In this document: piece by piece, positions 1 through 7,700 of the stretch
Position numbering within the stretch: the stretch's first letter is position 1
Layout: each line of letters starts with the position of its first letter
From: a virus
DNA: 43,373 bases
IMG/VR virus record: IMGVR_UViG_3300032770_000041
Span: 1 to 43,373 of that record
Reading direction: 5' to 3' (one strand)
Notes under the pieces: generated by a model
What the model was told of the DNA's origin: nothing
Databases searched by the model: none
The model's input: the letters and a program-made list of their open reading frames with translations, nothing else
Position numbers and translations under genes: made by a program

Positions 1-127
1 GGTCCGGCTTACTCAGCTTGTCCCAGAACACCAGCTCCCCCTTGGATCCGCGCCGCACACCCGGCGCACAGCCGCGTGCCGGCGACCGAGGTGTGGACGA
101 TCTTCTTCAGGTTCCCACACTCGCTGC
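1..127. repeat. Terminal direct repeat, left copy (circular join)
   Basis: Identical base for base to 43247-43373. A 127-base exact overlap at contig ends is the usual signature of a circular molecule assembled with a k-mer of 127, so I read it as assembly redundancy and not a phage terminal repeat. It lies inside two overlapping genes that read smoothly across the join. Confidence 0.9.
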
Positions 128-287
128 AGCAGCGGGCCGCGACCGACTCGAGCGTGGTCTGGGCCGCAAGCAGCGCTTCCTCGAGGTAGGGGCCGGCGAG
201 CGGCGCGCCGTCAAGGTCGCGCTCGCCGTGCGTGGCCCGGCGCACGAGCTCGAGGATTCGCTCGCGGCGATCGCTCAGGTCGCTCAT
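9..287 (-). CDS. Small zinc-ribbon protein (92 aa)
   Basis: Unknown function. The N-terminal half is helical and charged. The C-terminal third has two CxxC pairs about 19 residues apart (CSEC near residue 55, CAGC near residue 75), the spacing of a treble-clef or zinc-ribbon knuckle. The ATG overlaps the stop of the YqaJ exonuclease gene as ATGA. The last 23 bases overlap the start of the next gene across the join. Position between the recombination and replication genes suggests a DNA- or protein-binding accessory role, which is inference only. Confidence 0.8.
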   Translation of the reverse strand: MSDLSDRRERILELVRRATHGERDLDGAPLAGPYLEEALLAAQTTLESVAARCCSECGNLKKIVHTSVAGTRLCAGCAARIQGGAGVLGQAE

Positions 288-979
288 GTGTTCAGGTTGC
301 CGGTCATCACGGCTGACGACAGCTTCGTGCCGCCCGGTGCCGCGGCCTCGATCGCCGGCACGACGCCGCGCTTCAGCAGATCCGCCTTGGCCGCGGCGAG
401 CTCGGCGTTGAACGCGCCGATCGCGGCGGCCAGTGCGGCGATGAACTTCTCGTCCCGGGCCACCGTCACCACCTCCGGCGGCAGCGTTGGGTGGAAGCCG
501 AGCCACGTCCACGTCTTCCGGCCGCTGATCCAGAGCGCCCCCTGCATCTGCGCCATGTAGGGGCTCAGGTCGCCGCTCCCGAGCGCCCGCAGGAACCCGA
601 TGTGCTTGGCGGCCTTCAGGCACTTCACCTCGAGGCCGCGATCCTCGCCCATCAGCCCGTCCGGCGAGCAGCCCACGGTGCCGGCGTCGTCGGTGATGAA
701 CCCCACCCGCTCGACCTCGAGGCCGGTCTGGAGCTCGAACCACTCGATCGCGTCCTGCTCCATCTCGCGGCCGCGGTCCATGAAGTCCGAGCCGTCCTCG
801 CCCTCGAAGATCCCGAGGCTCCACTCCGCGAGCAGCTCGTTGAGGTAGGTCTCGGCGCCGGTGGTGCTGGGCTTCAGGGTCTTGGCCGAGATGATGCGGT
901 GGAAGCAGCTCGCGGTCGGCATCCCGGCCTGGGCCATCTTCCACTCCGGCGTGCCCTGCACGACCTCGAGGATCTTCAT
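284..979 (-). CDS. YqaJ-type recombination exonuclease
   Basis: 231 aa, the usual length for the YqaJ/lambda-exonuclease family of the PD-(D/E)XK fold. These enzymes chew 5' ends of dsDNA so that an annealing protein can pair the exposed strands. Visible landmarks are an N-terminal QGTPEWK segment (residues 8-14), SPDGL with catalytic D107, LEVKC with E117 and K119, and YMAQMQ (141-146), the family's Q-containing helix. It is the partner of the Erf-type protein two genes upstream. Its ATG overlaps the preceding stop (976-979) and its stop overlaps the next ATG. No truncation seen. Confidence 0.88.
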   Translation of the reverse strand: MKILEVVQGTPEWKMAQAGMPTASCFHRIISAKTLKPSTTGAETYLNELLAEWSLGIFEGEDGSDFMDRGREMEQDAIEWFELQTGLEVERVGFITDDAGTVGCSPDGLMGEDRGLEVKCLKAAKHIGFLRALGSGDLSPYMAQMQGALWISGRKTWTWLGFHPTLPPEVVTVARDEKFIAALAAAIGAFNAELAAAKADLLKRGVVPAIEAAAPGGTKLSSAVMTGNLNT

Positions 980-1458
980 CGGTCTTCCACCCGGAGGCCG
1001 AACGGCACGCCACCGTTGGCGAGGAACCGCCAGTGCTCGAGCACGGCATCGGCGGCCTTCTCACCGTCCGCGAGCTTCTTCGTGGCCTGCTCCTTCAGCC
1101 ACGCGAGGGAGTCTGGCGAGATGGTCGTGAACAGGCTCTCGTACTGCGGGTAGAGCGCCTCGCTGTACTTCAGGATCCGCGCCGGGCCGTCCTCGTGCAG
1201 CCAGTGCTTCCAGAACTCCCAGAAGATCGCGCCGGCCTGAAAGCCGGTGATGCCACCCTCGGGGCTCCGCTCGACTGCCCACGCCGCACCGACTGCCGCA
1301 GCCGCGCAGGCATGGCAGATCGTGCCGTAGTCGTGACCGTAGTCCTCGGTGAGTTTGCGGAGGAACTCCGGCAGCTTCTCGAGGGTCATCTCCCGGGCCT
1401 CGGCGTACCACTCCTTGTGGACGCCCTGCTCTTCGGTGATCGGCTGACGCGGGCTCAT
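976..1458 (-). CDS. Hypothetical protein (160 aa) between Erf and YqaJ
   Basis: Not recognised. The start chosen is the ATG at 1458, which overlaps the Erf stop as ATGA; a longer reading of this frame runs back into Erf. The protein is soluble and mostly helical with an acidic/aromatic composition, including WEFWKHWLHEDG near residue 85. A single CHAC-type cysteine pair sits near residue 50. Location between the annealing protein and the exonuclease suggests a recombination accessory, but no motif supports a specific function. Confidence 0.8.
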   Translation of the reverse strand: MSPRQPITEEQGVHKEWYAEAREMTLEKLPEFLRKLTEDYGHDYGTICHACAAAAVGAAWAVERSPEGGITGFQAGAIFWEFWKHWLHEDGPARILKYSEALYPQYESLFTTISPDSLAWLKEQATKKLADGEKAADAVLEHWRFLANGGVPFGLRVEDR

Positions 1459-2261
1459 TGGGCGCCTCCCGCCGGCGCGCCGCGCCGGGCCTCGAGCGCC
1501 TTGATCAGGCGCGGGTAGTGCTGCGCGAGAATCTCGCCCACCGACTGCACCTTCGCCGTCCGCAGCACCTTCTCCATCGGGACCTTCACCTCTTCGGCCA
1601 GCGCCTTGAGCGTGACCTGCTGGTCCTCGCTGATGGTCTCGGCCTGCTTCACCGCGTCGTCGTCCGAGTCGGTGGTCGAGAGGCCCAGCACCTGAATCAG
1701 CGACTGCCGGCGCGCGTAGGTGAGCGCCGCGGCGTGCCGCTGCGGGCCGCTCATGCGATCGGCGGCGTCGAGTGGGCACACGAACGTCGCGGTGGTACTG
1801 TACCCGTTCGCGTGGCGCAGCGTGCAGACGCACTTCAACGTCTGGCCCTCGATGACCGAGTCCCACGAGTAGGCCAGCCCCTCCTTGCCGAGCAGGGGGT
1901 TGATGACGCGGGCGATCTGGTCGATCTCGGCGTAGGCGTACTCGAAGTTGCTGCCACTGCGGGTGGCGATCTTCGCGGTGCTCGTCTTCGGGATCGGCGG
2001 GCAGGTGGTCTGGAACCGCGACAGGGCGCCGTTGAACTCCATCGCGGCCGCGCGATCGCCCAGCCGCTCGTAGAGCTGGGTCATCTTCTCGAGCTTCTCG
2101 AGGCTCACCCCGTCATCGAGCGCCTTCGAGAGCAGCGCGACGATCGAGCCGGGCTCCATCGTCATCACCGCGGCCTCGCCGGTCGGGGCCGGCGCTGCCG
2201 GCCTGCGACGACTCACAGCTTTCCCGGGCTGCTGCACAGCCTCTCCCTCTGGTGCCGACAT
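1455..2261 (-). CDS. Erf-family single-strand annealing protein
   Basis: 268 aa from the ATG at 2261; a GTG at 2264 is possible and would form a GTGA overlap. Resembles the ERF family (P22 Erf-like) that anneals complementary single strands in phage recombination and circularisation. Supporting features are the charged EKMTQLYERLGDR-type helix, then AAAMEFNGALSRFQ, then YAYAEIDQIARVINPLL (about residues 105-125). The SGPQRHAAALTYARR segment is followed by an acidic DSDDDA stretch, a classic end of the ERF core. AGGAGG lies just upstream. The N-terminal 40 residues are Pro/Ala-rich. It pairs with the YqaJ exonuclease. Confidence 0.87.
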   Translation of the reverse strand: MSAPEGEAVQQPGKAVSRRRPAAPAPTGEAAVMTMEPGSIVALLSKALDDGVSLEKLEKMTQLYERLGDRAAAMEFNGALSRFQTTCPPIPKTSTAKIATRSGSNFEYAYAEIDQIARVINPLLGKEGLAYSWDSVIEGQTLKCVCTLRHANGYSTTATFVCPLDAADRMSGPQRHAAALTYARRQSLIQVLGLSTTDSDDDAVKQAETISEDQQVTLKALAEEVKVPMEKVLRTAKVQSVGEILAQHYPRLIKALEARRGAPAGGAQ

Positions 2262-2413
2262 CACTCCTCCTCGCGCCGGCGGCGCTTCATGTAAACCTTC
2301 ATGTAGGCGTTGAAGCAGATCCGGCAGCGGACCCGCCTCTTTTTGCCCTTGCCCCGCGCCAGCGCATTCTTGCCGCTGATCGGGTGCCCGAACCTGCAGG
2401 TGCGTGTCGTCAT
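2261..2413 (-). CDS. Small basic Cys/His protein heading the recombination operon (50 aa)
   Basis: First gene of the recombination/replication block. Residues 6-10 read CRFGH and residues 30-33 CRIC, a zinc-knuckle arrangement seen in many tiny phage proteins related to HNH-type zinc ribbons, but no nuclease His-Asn-His core is present. The C-terminus is strongly basic (KRRRREEE). An in-frame ATG 21 bases upstream (2434) would add seven residues and place the start inside the GTTAGGC repeat array. The stop overlaps the Erf start. Probably a nucleic-acid binder; inference. Confidence 0.72.
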   Translation of the reverse strand: MTTRTCRFGHPISGKNALARGKGKKRRVRCRICFNAYMKVYMKRRRREEE

Positions 2414-2444
2414 GTTAGTCCCGAAGTTAGGCATCGCGTTAGGC
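2414..2444 (-). promoter_or_regulatory. Three heptamers with 12-base period (GTTAGGC array)
   Basis: GTTAGTC at 2414-2420, GTTAGGC at 2426-2432 and GTTAGGC at 2438-2444 start exactly 12 bases apart, with five unrelated bases between. On the transcribed (minus) strand this reads GCCTAAC repeated just ahead of the first gene of the recombination block. The layout resembles an operator or iteron set. The array could alternatively encode an N-terminal extension of the next gene. Confidence 0.5.
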
Positions 2445-2467
2445 AAGGTCAAGCCGGAAAATACTGC

Positions 2468-2504
2468 GGCCCGCCCGGAGTCCGCTAGGTGCTCCGAACG
2501 GGCC
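2468..2504 (-). terminator. Probable rho-independent terminator downstream of the tRNA
   Basis: Inverted repeat with 6 bp outer (2468-2473/2499-2504) and 5 bp inner (2476-2480/2492-2496) stems around an 11-base loop. On the minus strand it is followed within eight bases by TATTTT (complement of the A-run at 2458-2461). It would end transcription coming through the lysis genes and tRNA before the recombination block restarts. Confidence 0.6.
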
Positions 2505-2565
2505 GTTCGCACTGGGGGTCCGTGATCCCGTCCCGCTCGCGCGTTGTGGTGATCTCCCAGTGCGG

Positions 2566-2641
2566 TGGTTGCAGGCCCGGGGATTGAACCCGGATGGAGC
2601 TGGTTATGGGCCAGCCGAGGTCGCCGTCCCTCCCGCCTGCG
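2566..2641 (-). tRNA. Initiator-type tRNA-Met (CAU), 76 nt with encoded CCA
   Basis: A full cloverleaf folds from the minus strand. Acceptor CGCAGGC/GCCTGCA pairs except for C1:A72, then discriminator A and an encoded CCA (2566-2568). D stem is GAGG/CCTC with an 8-base loop. Anticodon stem GCTGG/CCAGC closes the loop CCCATAA (anticodon CAT at 2606-2608). The variable loop has five bases. T stem CCGGG/CCCGG closes loop TTCAATC. The C1:A72 mismatch and A11:U24 pair are hallmarks of bacterial initiator tRNA. Oddities: C33 instead of U33, G8 instead of U8, G14 instead of A14, and only two of the three GC pairs at 29-31/39-41. It could be a diverged functional initiator tRNA or a decaying copy. 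Confidence 0.75.
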
Positions 2642-2771
2642 TCGTCTTCTCGCCCCCGCTACCAGCCGGGATCCGGTGGCCGCGCCATCGCCTGACTCCA
2701 GCGAGCGGTATCTTCTCCACGACTCGATCCCGGCACCGCGCAATCTACGGGCGGGGTGTGACAGTGCAAGC

Positions 2772-3458
2772 CTACGGTGACCAGACGATCGCCAGCCCGA
2801 TCGAGTTCTGCGGCTTGGGCAGGAGCTGCTCCCCGAGGTAGGCCCCGACATGGACGTGCGGCAGGCAGGGGTGCCACGAGACCAGCTTGCACTCATCGGC
2901 CTTGACCACGGCCTGCCCGGCCCGCCGGAGGGTCAGCAGCGCCCGCTCGGTGGTGTCGGCCTCGAGCCGGGCGTCCCGGTAGGCCGCGAGCGCCGAGCTG
3001 GTGGCCGCCTGCTGCTCGGTCAGGGATCCCCGGAGCGAGCCCACGACGCCCGTCAGAGCCCCGACCTGCCGGAGCAGCCCTCCTATGCTGTCGGAGGCCG
3101 TCTTCGCCTGCTGGACCGCCAGCGCGGCGGCCTGCGCCAGCTTCTGAGCGGAGTCGGCTGAGATCACCCCAGCCTTGGCGGCCTGCTCGTGCTGGGCCCC
3201 CTGCTCGAGGTGGAGCTGGGCCGCCTTCTGGAGGGCCAGTACGGTGGTGTCCTGCTTCCGCAGAATCCGGAGCGTTTCGATCATCTTGGAGGTCGCCACG
3301 CTCTGGAGCTCGGCGGCGTAGTGGTCGGTCAGGTACAGGTAGCCCAGCGCGCCGGCGGCGGCCAGCAGCACGAGGTAGACCGGCCAGCGGAACCAGTTCG
3401 AGATCGGCCGGGTCAGGATGGTGACGATCGGGTGTGGATCTGGCGGTGTGCCGCTCAC
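2772..3458 (-). CDS. Membrane-anchored coiled-coil protein, spanin-like (228 aa)
   Basis: Last gene of the lysis set. One N-terminal membrane segment (about residues 24-46) follows a short cytoplasmic tail. A long Ala/Gln/Leu-rich helical region (50-185) should form a periplasmic coiled coil, followed by a C-terminal segment with two cysteines and several prolines. This is the layout of an inner-membrane spanin (Rz type), which disrupts the outer membrane after peptidoglycan cleavage, though it is longer than lambda Rz. I did not find an embedded lipoprotein (Rz1) partner. It could instead be another membrane-tethered lysis accessory. Confidence 0.7.
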   Translation of the reverse strand: MSGTPPDPHPIVTILTRPISNWFRWPVYLVLLAAAGALGYLYLTDHYAAELQSVATSKMIETLRILRKQDTTVLALQKAAQLHLEQGAQHEQAAKAGVISADSAQKLAQAAALAVQQAKTASDSIGGLLRQVGALTGVVGSLRGSLTEQQAATSSALAAYRDARLEADTTERALLTLRRAGQAVVKADECKLVSWHPCLPHVHVGAYLGEQLLPKPQNSIGLAIVWSP

Positions 3459-3470
3459 GTGCCCTCCAGC

Positions 3471-3905
3471 TCAGCGGTAGAAGCGGAAGAAGCCCTGCGG
3501 CAGTCCCTCCACGACGACTTCGGTCTTGCCAGCGACCCAGCCCGGGGCGCTGTACGGGGGGTTCATCGAGATGGGGCTGTAGTACCAGAGCGCACCCTCG
3601 GCGGCCGGCGCCGGCGCGCCACGCCACTGCGTGAGGCAGGCCCAGACGTGGTCGGGGAACCAGTGGCCGGCCATCGCCCGCTGCCAGTAGTCCTGCCCGA
3701 CGCCGCTGAACTGCTTCGGCTCGAGCACCACCAGCACCGGGTCGTTGGGGAACCGCGGGTCCTGCGCCCGCGCGCGGATCACGTTGCAGACCGCGCCGAT
3801 CGCGAGCTGGATCTCGTCCGGCGTGAGGGCCGAGCTGCCCGGCGGCGGGACCTCGGTCGCGATCACCACCGCGACGGCCCAATCCTTCCCGTCCTGCGGG
3901 ATCAC
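3471..3905 (-). CDS. SleB-type cell wall hydrolase (endolysin)
   Basis: 144 aa, close to a single Hydrolase_2 (SleB) catalytic domain that cleaves peptidoglycan glycan strands. Recognisable features are IATEV with the expected catalytic Glu (residue 18), AVCNVIRARAQDPRFPN (about 38-54), LEPKQFSG (61-68) and the ALWYYSP segment near residue 105. There is no signal peptide, so release should depend on a holin from the small membrane proteins encoded just upstream. Its ATG overlaps the stop of the preceding two-helix membrane protein. Confidence 0.82.
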   Translation of the reverse strand: MIPQDGKDWAVAVVIATEVPPPGSSALTPDEIQLAIGAVCNVIRARAQDPRFPNDPVLVVLEPKQFSGVGQDYWQRAMAGHWFPDHVWACLTQWRGAPAPAAEGALWYYSPISMNPPYSAPGWVAGKTEVVVEGLPQGFFRFYR

Positions 3906-4264
3906 GAGTCGCGCCGGCCGAAGAAGGGCAGGTGGAGATCCTGCGCGGCCCCCTCGAGCACGCCCATGAAGGCTTTGGTCTTGTCAGGGAACAGGGCGAA
4001 GCAGCCGCCGAGCACCAGACAGGCCCCGAGCACCACGAAGAGCGCCGCGACCGCGGTGGCGAGCTGCACACCCTTGAGGACGATGCCGTAGGCCACGAGC
4101 CCGACGAGCGCGAAGCCGCCGGCGATCAGCACGGTGCCGACGATGTAGCCGCCGGGCCCGGTGCGATCGGAGATCGTCGGCGCGGCGGCGAAGGCCTTGA
4201 GCCCGATCATAGTCTGGCTGGCCGAAGGCCGCGGGACCGCGGGTGGCGCGGACGGTGCGCTCAT
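3902..4264 (-). CDS. Two-helix membrane protein, holin candidate (120 aa)
   Basis: Two strong hydrophobic segments at about residues 38-61 and 66-92 are joined by a very short turn. The N-terminal tail is Pro/Ser-rich and the C-terminus polar. Class II holins have this size and topology, and it lies directly upstream of the endolysin with an ATGA overlap. Function assigned from topology and position only; no family recognised. Confidence 0.72.
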   Translation of the reverse strand: MSAPSAPPAVPRPSASQTMIGLKAFAAAPTISDRTGPGGYIVGTVLIAGGFALVGLVAYGIVLKGVQLATAVAALFVVLGACLVLGGCFALFPDKTKAFMGVLEGAAQDLHLPFFGRRDS

Positions 4265-4605
4265 CGACGTGCCTCCTTGGGGACCGTTTCGGCATCGACC
4301 GGATCCGGTGCCAATGGCCCAAAGCTGGGGTCTAACGTGCCCGGACGCAAGATCTGCTCGACCGCCATCCCGCGATCGGCCTGCTGGCAGCGGGTCTGGT
4401 TCCGGCTCCGGACGTCCGGCACTTGGCAGATCATCTGCAGCAGCTCAGTGACCTCGCTCTGCAGCCGGGCCGTGGCTTCCTCGTGATCGCGCAGGGCGAA
4501 GCCCAGCCGGATCCCACCCGCGATCAGGACCGCGGCCAGCGTGACGCCGAGGATCTCTTGGCGGCCGATCTTGATGCCGCCGCGGGGGATGTCCGGCAGG
4601 GCCAT
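4261..4605 (-). CDS. Single-pass membrane protein of the lysis set (114 aa)
   Basis: One membrane segment (about residues 18-38) is followed by a short helical stretch with alternating charges and two cysteines (C60, C73), then a proline-rich tail. Size and layout fit a small spanin-like or antiholin-like protein. It sits between two other membrane proteins and overlaps the next gene by ATGA. No specific family recognised. Confidence 0.7.
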   Translation of the reverse strand: MALPDIPRGGIKIGRQEILGVTLAAVLIAGGIRLGFALRDHEEATARLQSEVTELLQMICQVPDVRSRNQTRCQQADRGMAVEQILRPGTLDPSFGPLAPDPVDAETVPKEARR

Positions 4606-4612
4606 GGGCGCC

Positions 4613-4747
4613 TCAGAAGCCGAGTTTGACCCGGACGAGCAGGCCGACGATGAGCCCGACCACGAGGCCGAGCGCGAACTGGTGACGCCGGAAGTAGGTG
4701 ATCAGCTTGCCCGCGTCGGTGTTGGGACCGGGAACGGGGATGCTCAT
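4613..4747 (-). CDS. 44-aa single-helix membrane protein
   Basis: A tiny gene with an excellent AGGAGG site six bases before ATG. A short polar head with basic residues (YFRRH, about 19-23) precedes one glycine/valine-rich membrane helix (24-40), and the protein ends KLGF. It opens the lysis set directly after the giant virion gene. It could be a minimal pinholin-like protein or a regulator; topology is all the evidence. Confidence 0.68.
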   Translation of the reverse strand: MSIPVPGPNTDAGKLITYFRRHQFALGLVVGLIVGLLVRVKLGF

Positions 4748-4757
4748 GGAGATCCTC

Positions 4758-7700
4758 CTAGTGACCTGACGCCGCTCGCTTGAGCTGCGCGCGCCATGTC
4801 TGGCGCTGGGTTTCGCCCTGCGACAACATCTGCTCCTGCAACTTCACATCGGGCGCCTCGACGGCGGCGCGGGCGGCGTTCTCGAGGAGCTGCTGCTGGA
4901 CGAGCCGCGTGACCTCCGCGGGGTCCATCTTCGCCAGCTCCGGGTCCTGCGCCATCGCGGTCTGCGCGAGGGTCTCGGCCGCCTGATACCGCGGATCTGC
5001 CATCTCGAACTGCACCGCCTGCCGGGCCGCGTGGCCGCGGATCTGGGCCCGCTGCTGGTAGGTCTCGTCGCTCTCGTCCGGCAGCCGCTTGGTGGTCGGC
5101 ATCAGCGCACCGACGCGCACCACCTCGCGGAGCTGGGGATCCTCGTCGGTCGGATCCGGCCGCGAGCCGAAGGGATTGACGAGGGTGTTGACCGGGCTCC
5201 GCTGCTCGGGCACCGGGTCGCCCCAGATGTTGAGCCGGGGCATCGTGCCCGCGCGTGTCACCGGCAGGTTGCCGCGGACGTCCTGCCCGAGCCCGTGCGG
5301 CCGGCGCTGCAGGGTGTCGGCGGCCTCTGCGATGTGCGTGACGAGGTTCGCCCCCGGGATCAGCGCCGAGCCGAGCTGCTGGCCCCAGCGCGCGCCGGCG
5401 CCGAGCGGATCCGCCACAGCTTCGGTGGCCGACTGCGTCCCGCGCATGAAGCTTTCCTGCGCCGCCACGGCCGGCATCGAGGTCAAGGCCGCGAGCGCCT
5501 GCTGGCCGGTCGTGAGCTCCGGCTTCCGGAAGGCCTGCGCGGTCACCGCGCCGGCCGCGATCGGGAAGCCCAGCGGGCCCAGCGCCAGCAGGCTGTGCCA
5601 GCGGCCGAAGAGCTTGATCTGGAAGCTGGCCGCGTTCTGCGCGTCCCGCGCCTGCCGCTCCCGTGGATCGGTCGTCGGGCCGCCGGTCAGGATCCCGTGC
5701 TGGGCCGCCTTGAGGCCGAGGTAGTAGAGCGCCGAGCCCACGCCGAGCCGGCTCGCCCGGGTCAGGAACTGCGCCTGCAGCGCCTGCCGCTCGGCCGCCG
5801 GCGCGGCATCCTGCACGGCGCGCATCAGCCGGATCAGGCTCGCGCTCGTCGGGCCGATCCCGAGCGGGGTGGTCTCGAGACCGCGGCCGATGATGTTGGT
5901 CGAGATCTTCACGAACGGCGCCAGCGCCTCGCTCGCGAGGTACGCCCCGCGGGCCGCGAGGTTGGCGTGGCCCTTGAGCGCGCCCTCCTGCTGCGCGTTG
6001 GCGAGGAACTGCTTCAGCCGGTTCATGCCGGTCGCCAGCGCATTCTTCGCGAGGAACGTGGCGTGGTCGGCATCGCTCATCGCGCCGGCCTGCATCTCGT
6101 CGGTCGGGTTCGCCGCGAGCTCGCGGACCCGGGCGCGGTAGGCGTCCCCCACCAGCGGCTTCCCGCCGGTCACCGGCGCCGCGGCGGCGCGCGCTTCCTC
6201 ATTGGCCTGCAGGATCGCCCGCTCCCAGAGGCTCTGCTGGTAGGCCGGCTGCCAGCCGAGCCGGTGCAGGAGCCCGTGGGTCCGGCCCACCGCGTTCTCG
6301 TAGACGTCGAGCGCCTGCATCCCGTGGTAGTAGGCCTTCCCCAGCGTGCCGTCCGGCTCTTCGACCGGCACGTTGGTGACCTCGCCCCGCTCCAAGATGC
6401 CCGTCCCGCGGCCGCCGCCCGGCACCGGCTCGCCGTGCAGGATCCGCTCGCCCTCGGTGCCGATACCGCGGATCGCGGCCTTCGCCGCCTCGCCGCGGAA
6501 CTCCCCGAGCAGCGCCCGGCTCCGCACGCCGGTGTAGGTCTGCAGCATCCGATCGGCCAGCACCTCGAGCGCGCGCGTCGGGCCGGCGTGGAACATCCAC
6601 AGGTCGGCCTGCGAGCCGGTGAGGATCCGACCCGCGGTGGTGAGCGAGCTGATCAGGTTGGTCTTGAAGAACCGGGCCAGCTTCTGGGCGGCCGTGGCCT
6701 GCTTGAGGCTCGCCACATAGCGCGACAGGCCCTCGACGTCCTTCGCCTCGAGCAGCGCATTGATCCGGGTCCGCACGGTGTCGGGCAGCTTGTCGTAGTC
6801 GTCGCCCAGCAGCCGGAGCGCGCGGATGTGCCACGCGGTGGGATCCAGCGTCTGGCTCGCGAGGATCCGGTTGTACGCGAGATCGCGGCCCTGCGCGGTG
6901 CCTGAGAGCATCGCCTTCCGGGTCCGGTCGTCCACCTGATCCTGCAGCCGCCGGAGCTGGGCGTCGAGCGCGACGTTGTCGGGATCCAGCTCGGCCTGCT
7001 TTCCGAGCGCCACCAGCCGCTCGTTCTGCACGTTCAGGAGGATCCGGTGCGCGAGTCGCTCGTCGCCGGTCAGCCGGTTGAGCGGGATCCGGTCGAGCGC
7101 CGCAGGATCCGCGGCGATCTTCTGCGCGTTGGCGAGCGCGACGTCGAAGCCGCGCACCCCGCGGCCCTCGGGATAGATCCGCGCGACGGTGCGCTGGATC
7201 GCGGCCTCGAGCGAGGCACGCTCCTCCGGCGTCCGCGGATCCATCCGATCGATGTTGAGGAAGTCGGTGGGATCCACCATCCCACCGAGGTGCGCCTGCT
7301 CGGCGCTGAGCTCGGGCAGGTGCGGCGCGGCCATCGGCCGGCCGGACTCCGGCAGGCCTTCGGCTTCGGGCGCTACGGCCTCGGGGGCCGGGGCTGCAGC
7401 AGGCTCTTCCCCACCGCGGAGGGCGAGGCCCCCCGCGAGGACGCCGGCCGCCCCGCCGAGGAGTGCGTTGCGGACCCGCTCGCCGGGCGTGTCGCCGGTG
7501 GCGTAGCCCCCGGCAGCCCCAGCCCCGGCGCCAGCGAGTGCTCCGACGACTTGGCGGGCCGCGACGGCTCGCTGGGGGGATTGGGCGCCGAAGAAGGGTC
7601 GCCTACGAAGGGCCGCGGCAGCCCGTTCAGCCGGTGTAACAGGCCCAAGGTCGCGTCCAGCGAGCTCGGTGGCGTAGCGTCGGGCGAGGTCGTCGCGGGC

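Larger units (their letters stand above)
2414..2771. other. Non-coding region between lysis and recombination blocks
   Basis: This 358-base gap holds, in minus-strand order, a weak promoter-like pair (TTGCAC, 16 bases, TAGATT, near 2740-2770), the initiator-type tRNA, the terminator at 2468-2504 and the heptamer array. A further 7-base inverted repeat (2510-2516/2556-2562) encloses the sequence just downstream of the tRNA and might help 3' processing. I found no credible protein gene here. Confidence 0.6.

Noticed and set aside
1-127. True phage direct terminal repeat
   Set aside because: Length is exactly 127 and both copies lie in coding sequence; assembler end overlap is simpler. Read-depth data could overturn this.
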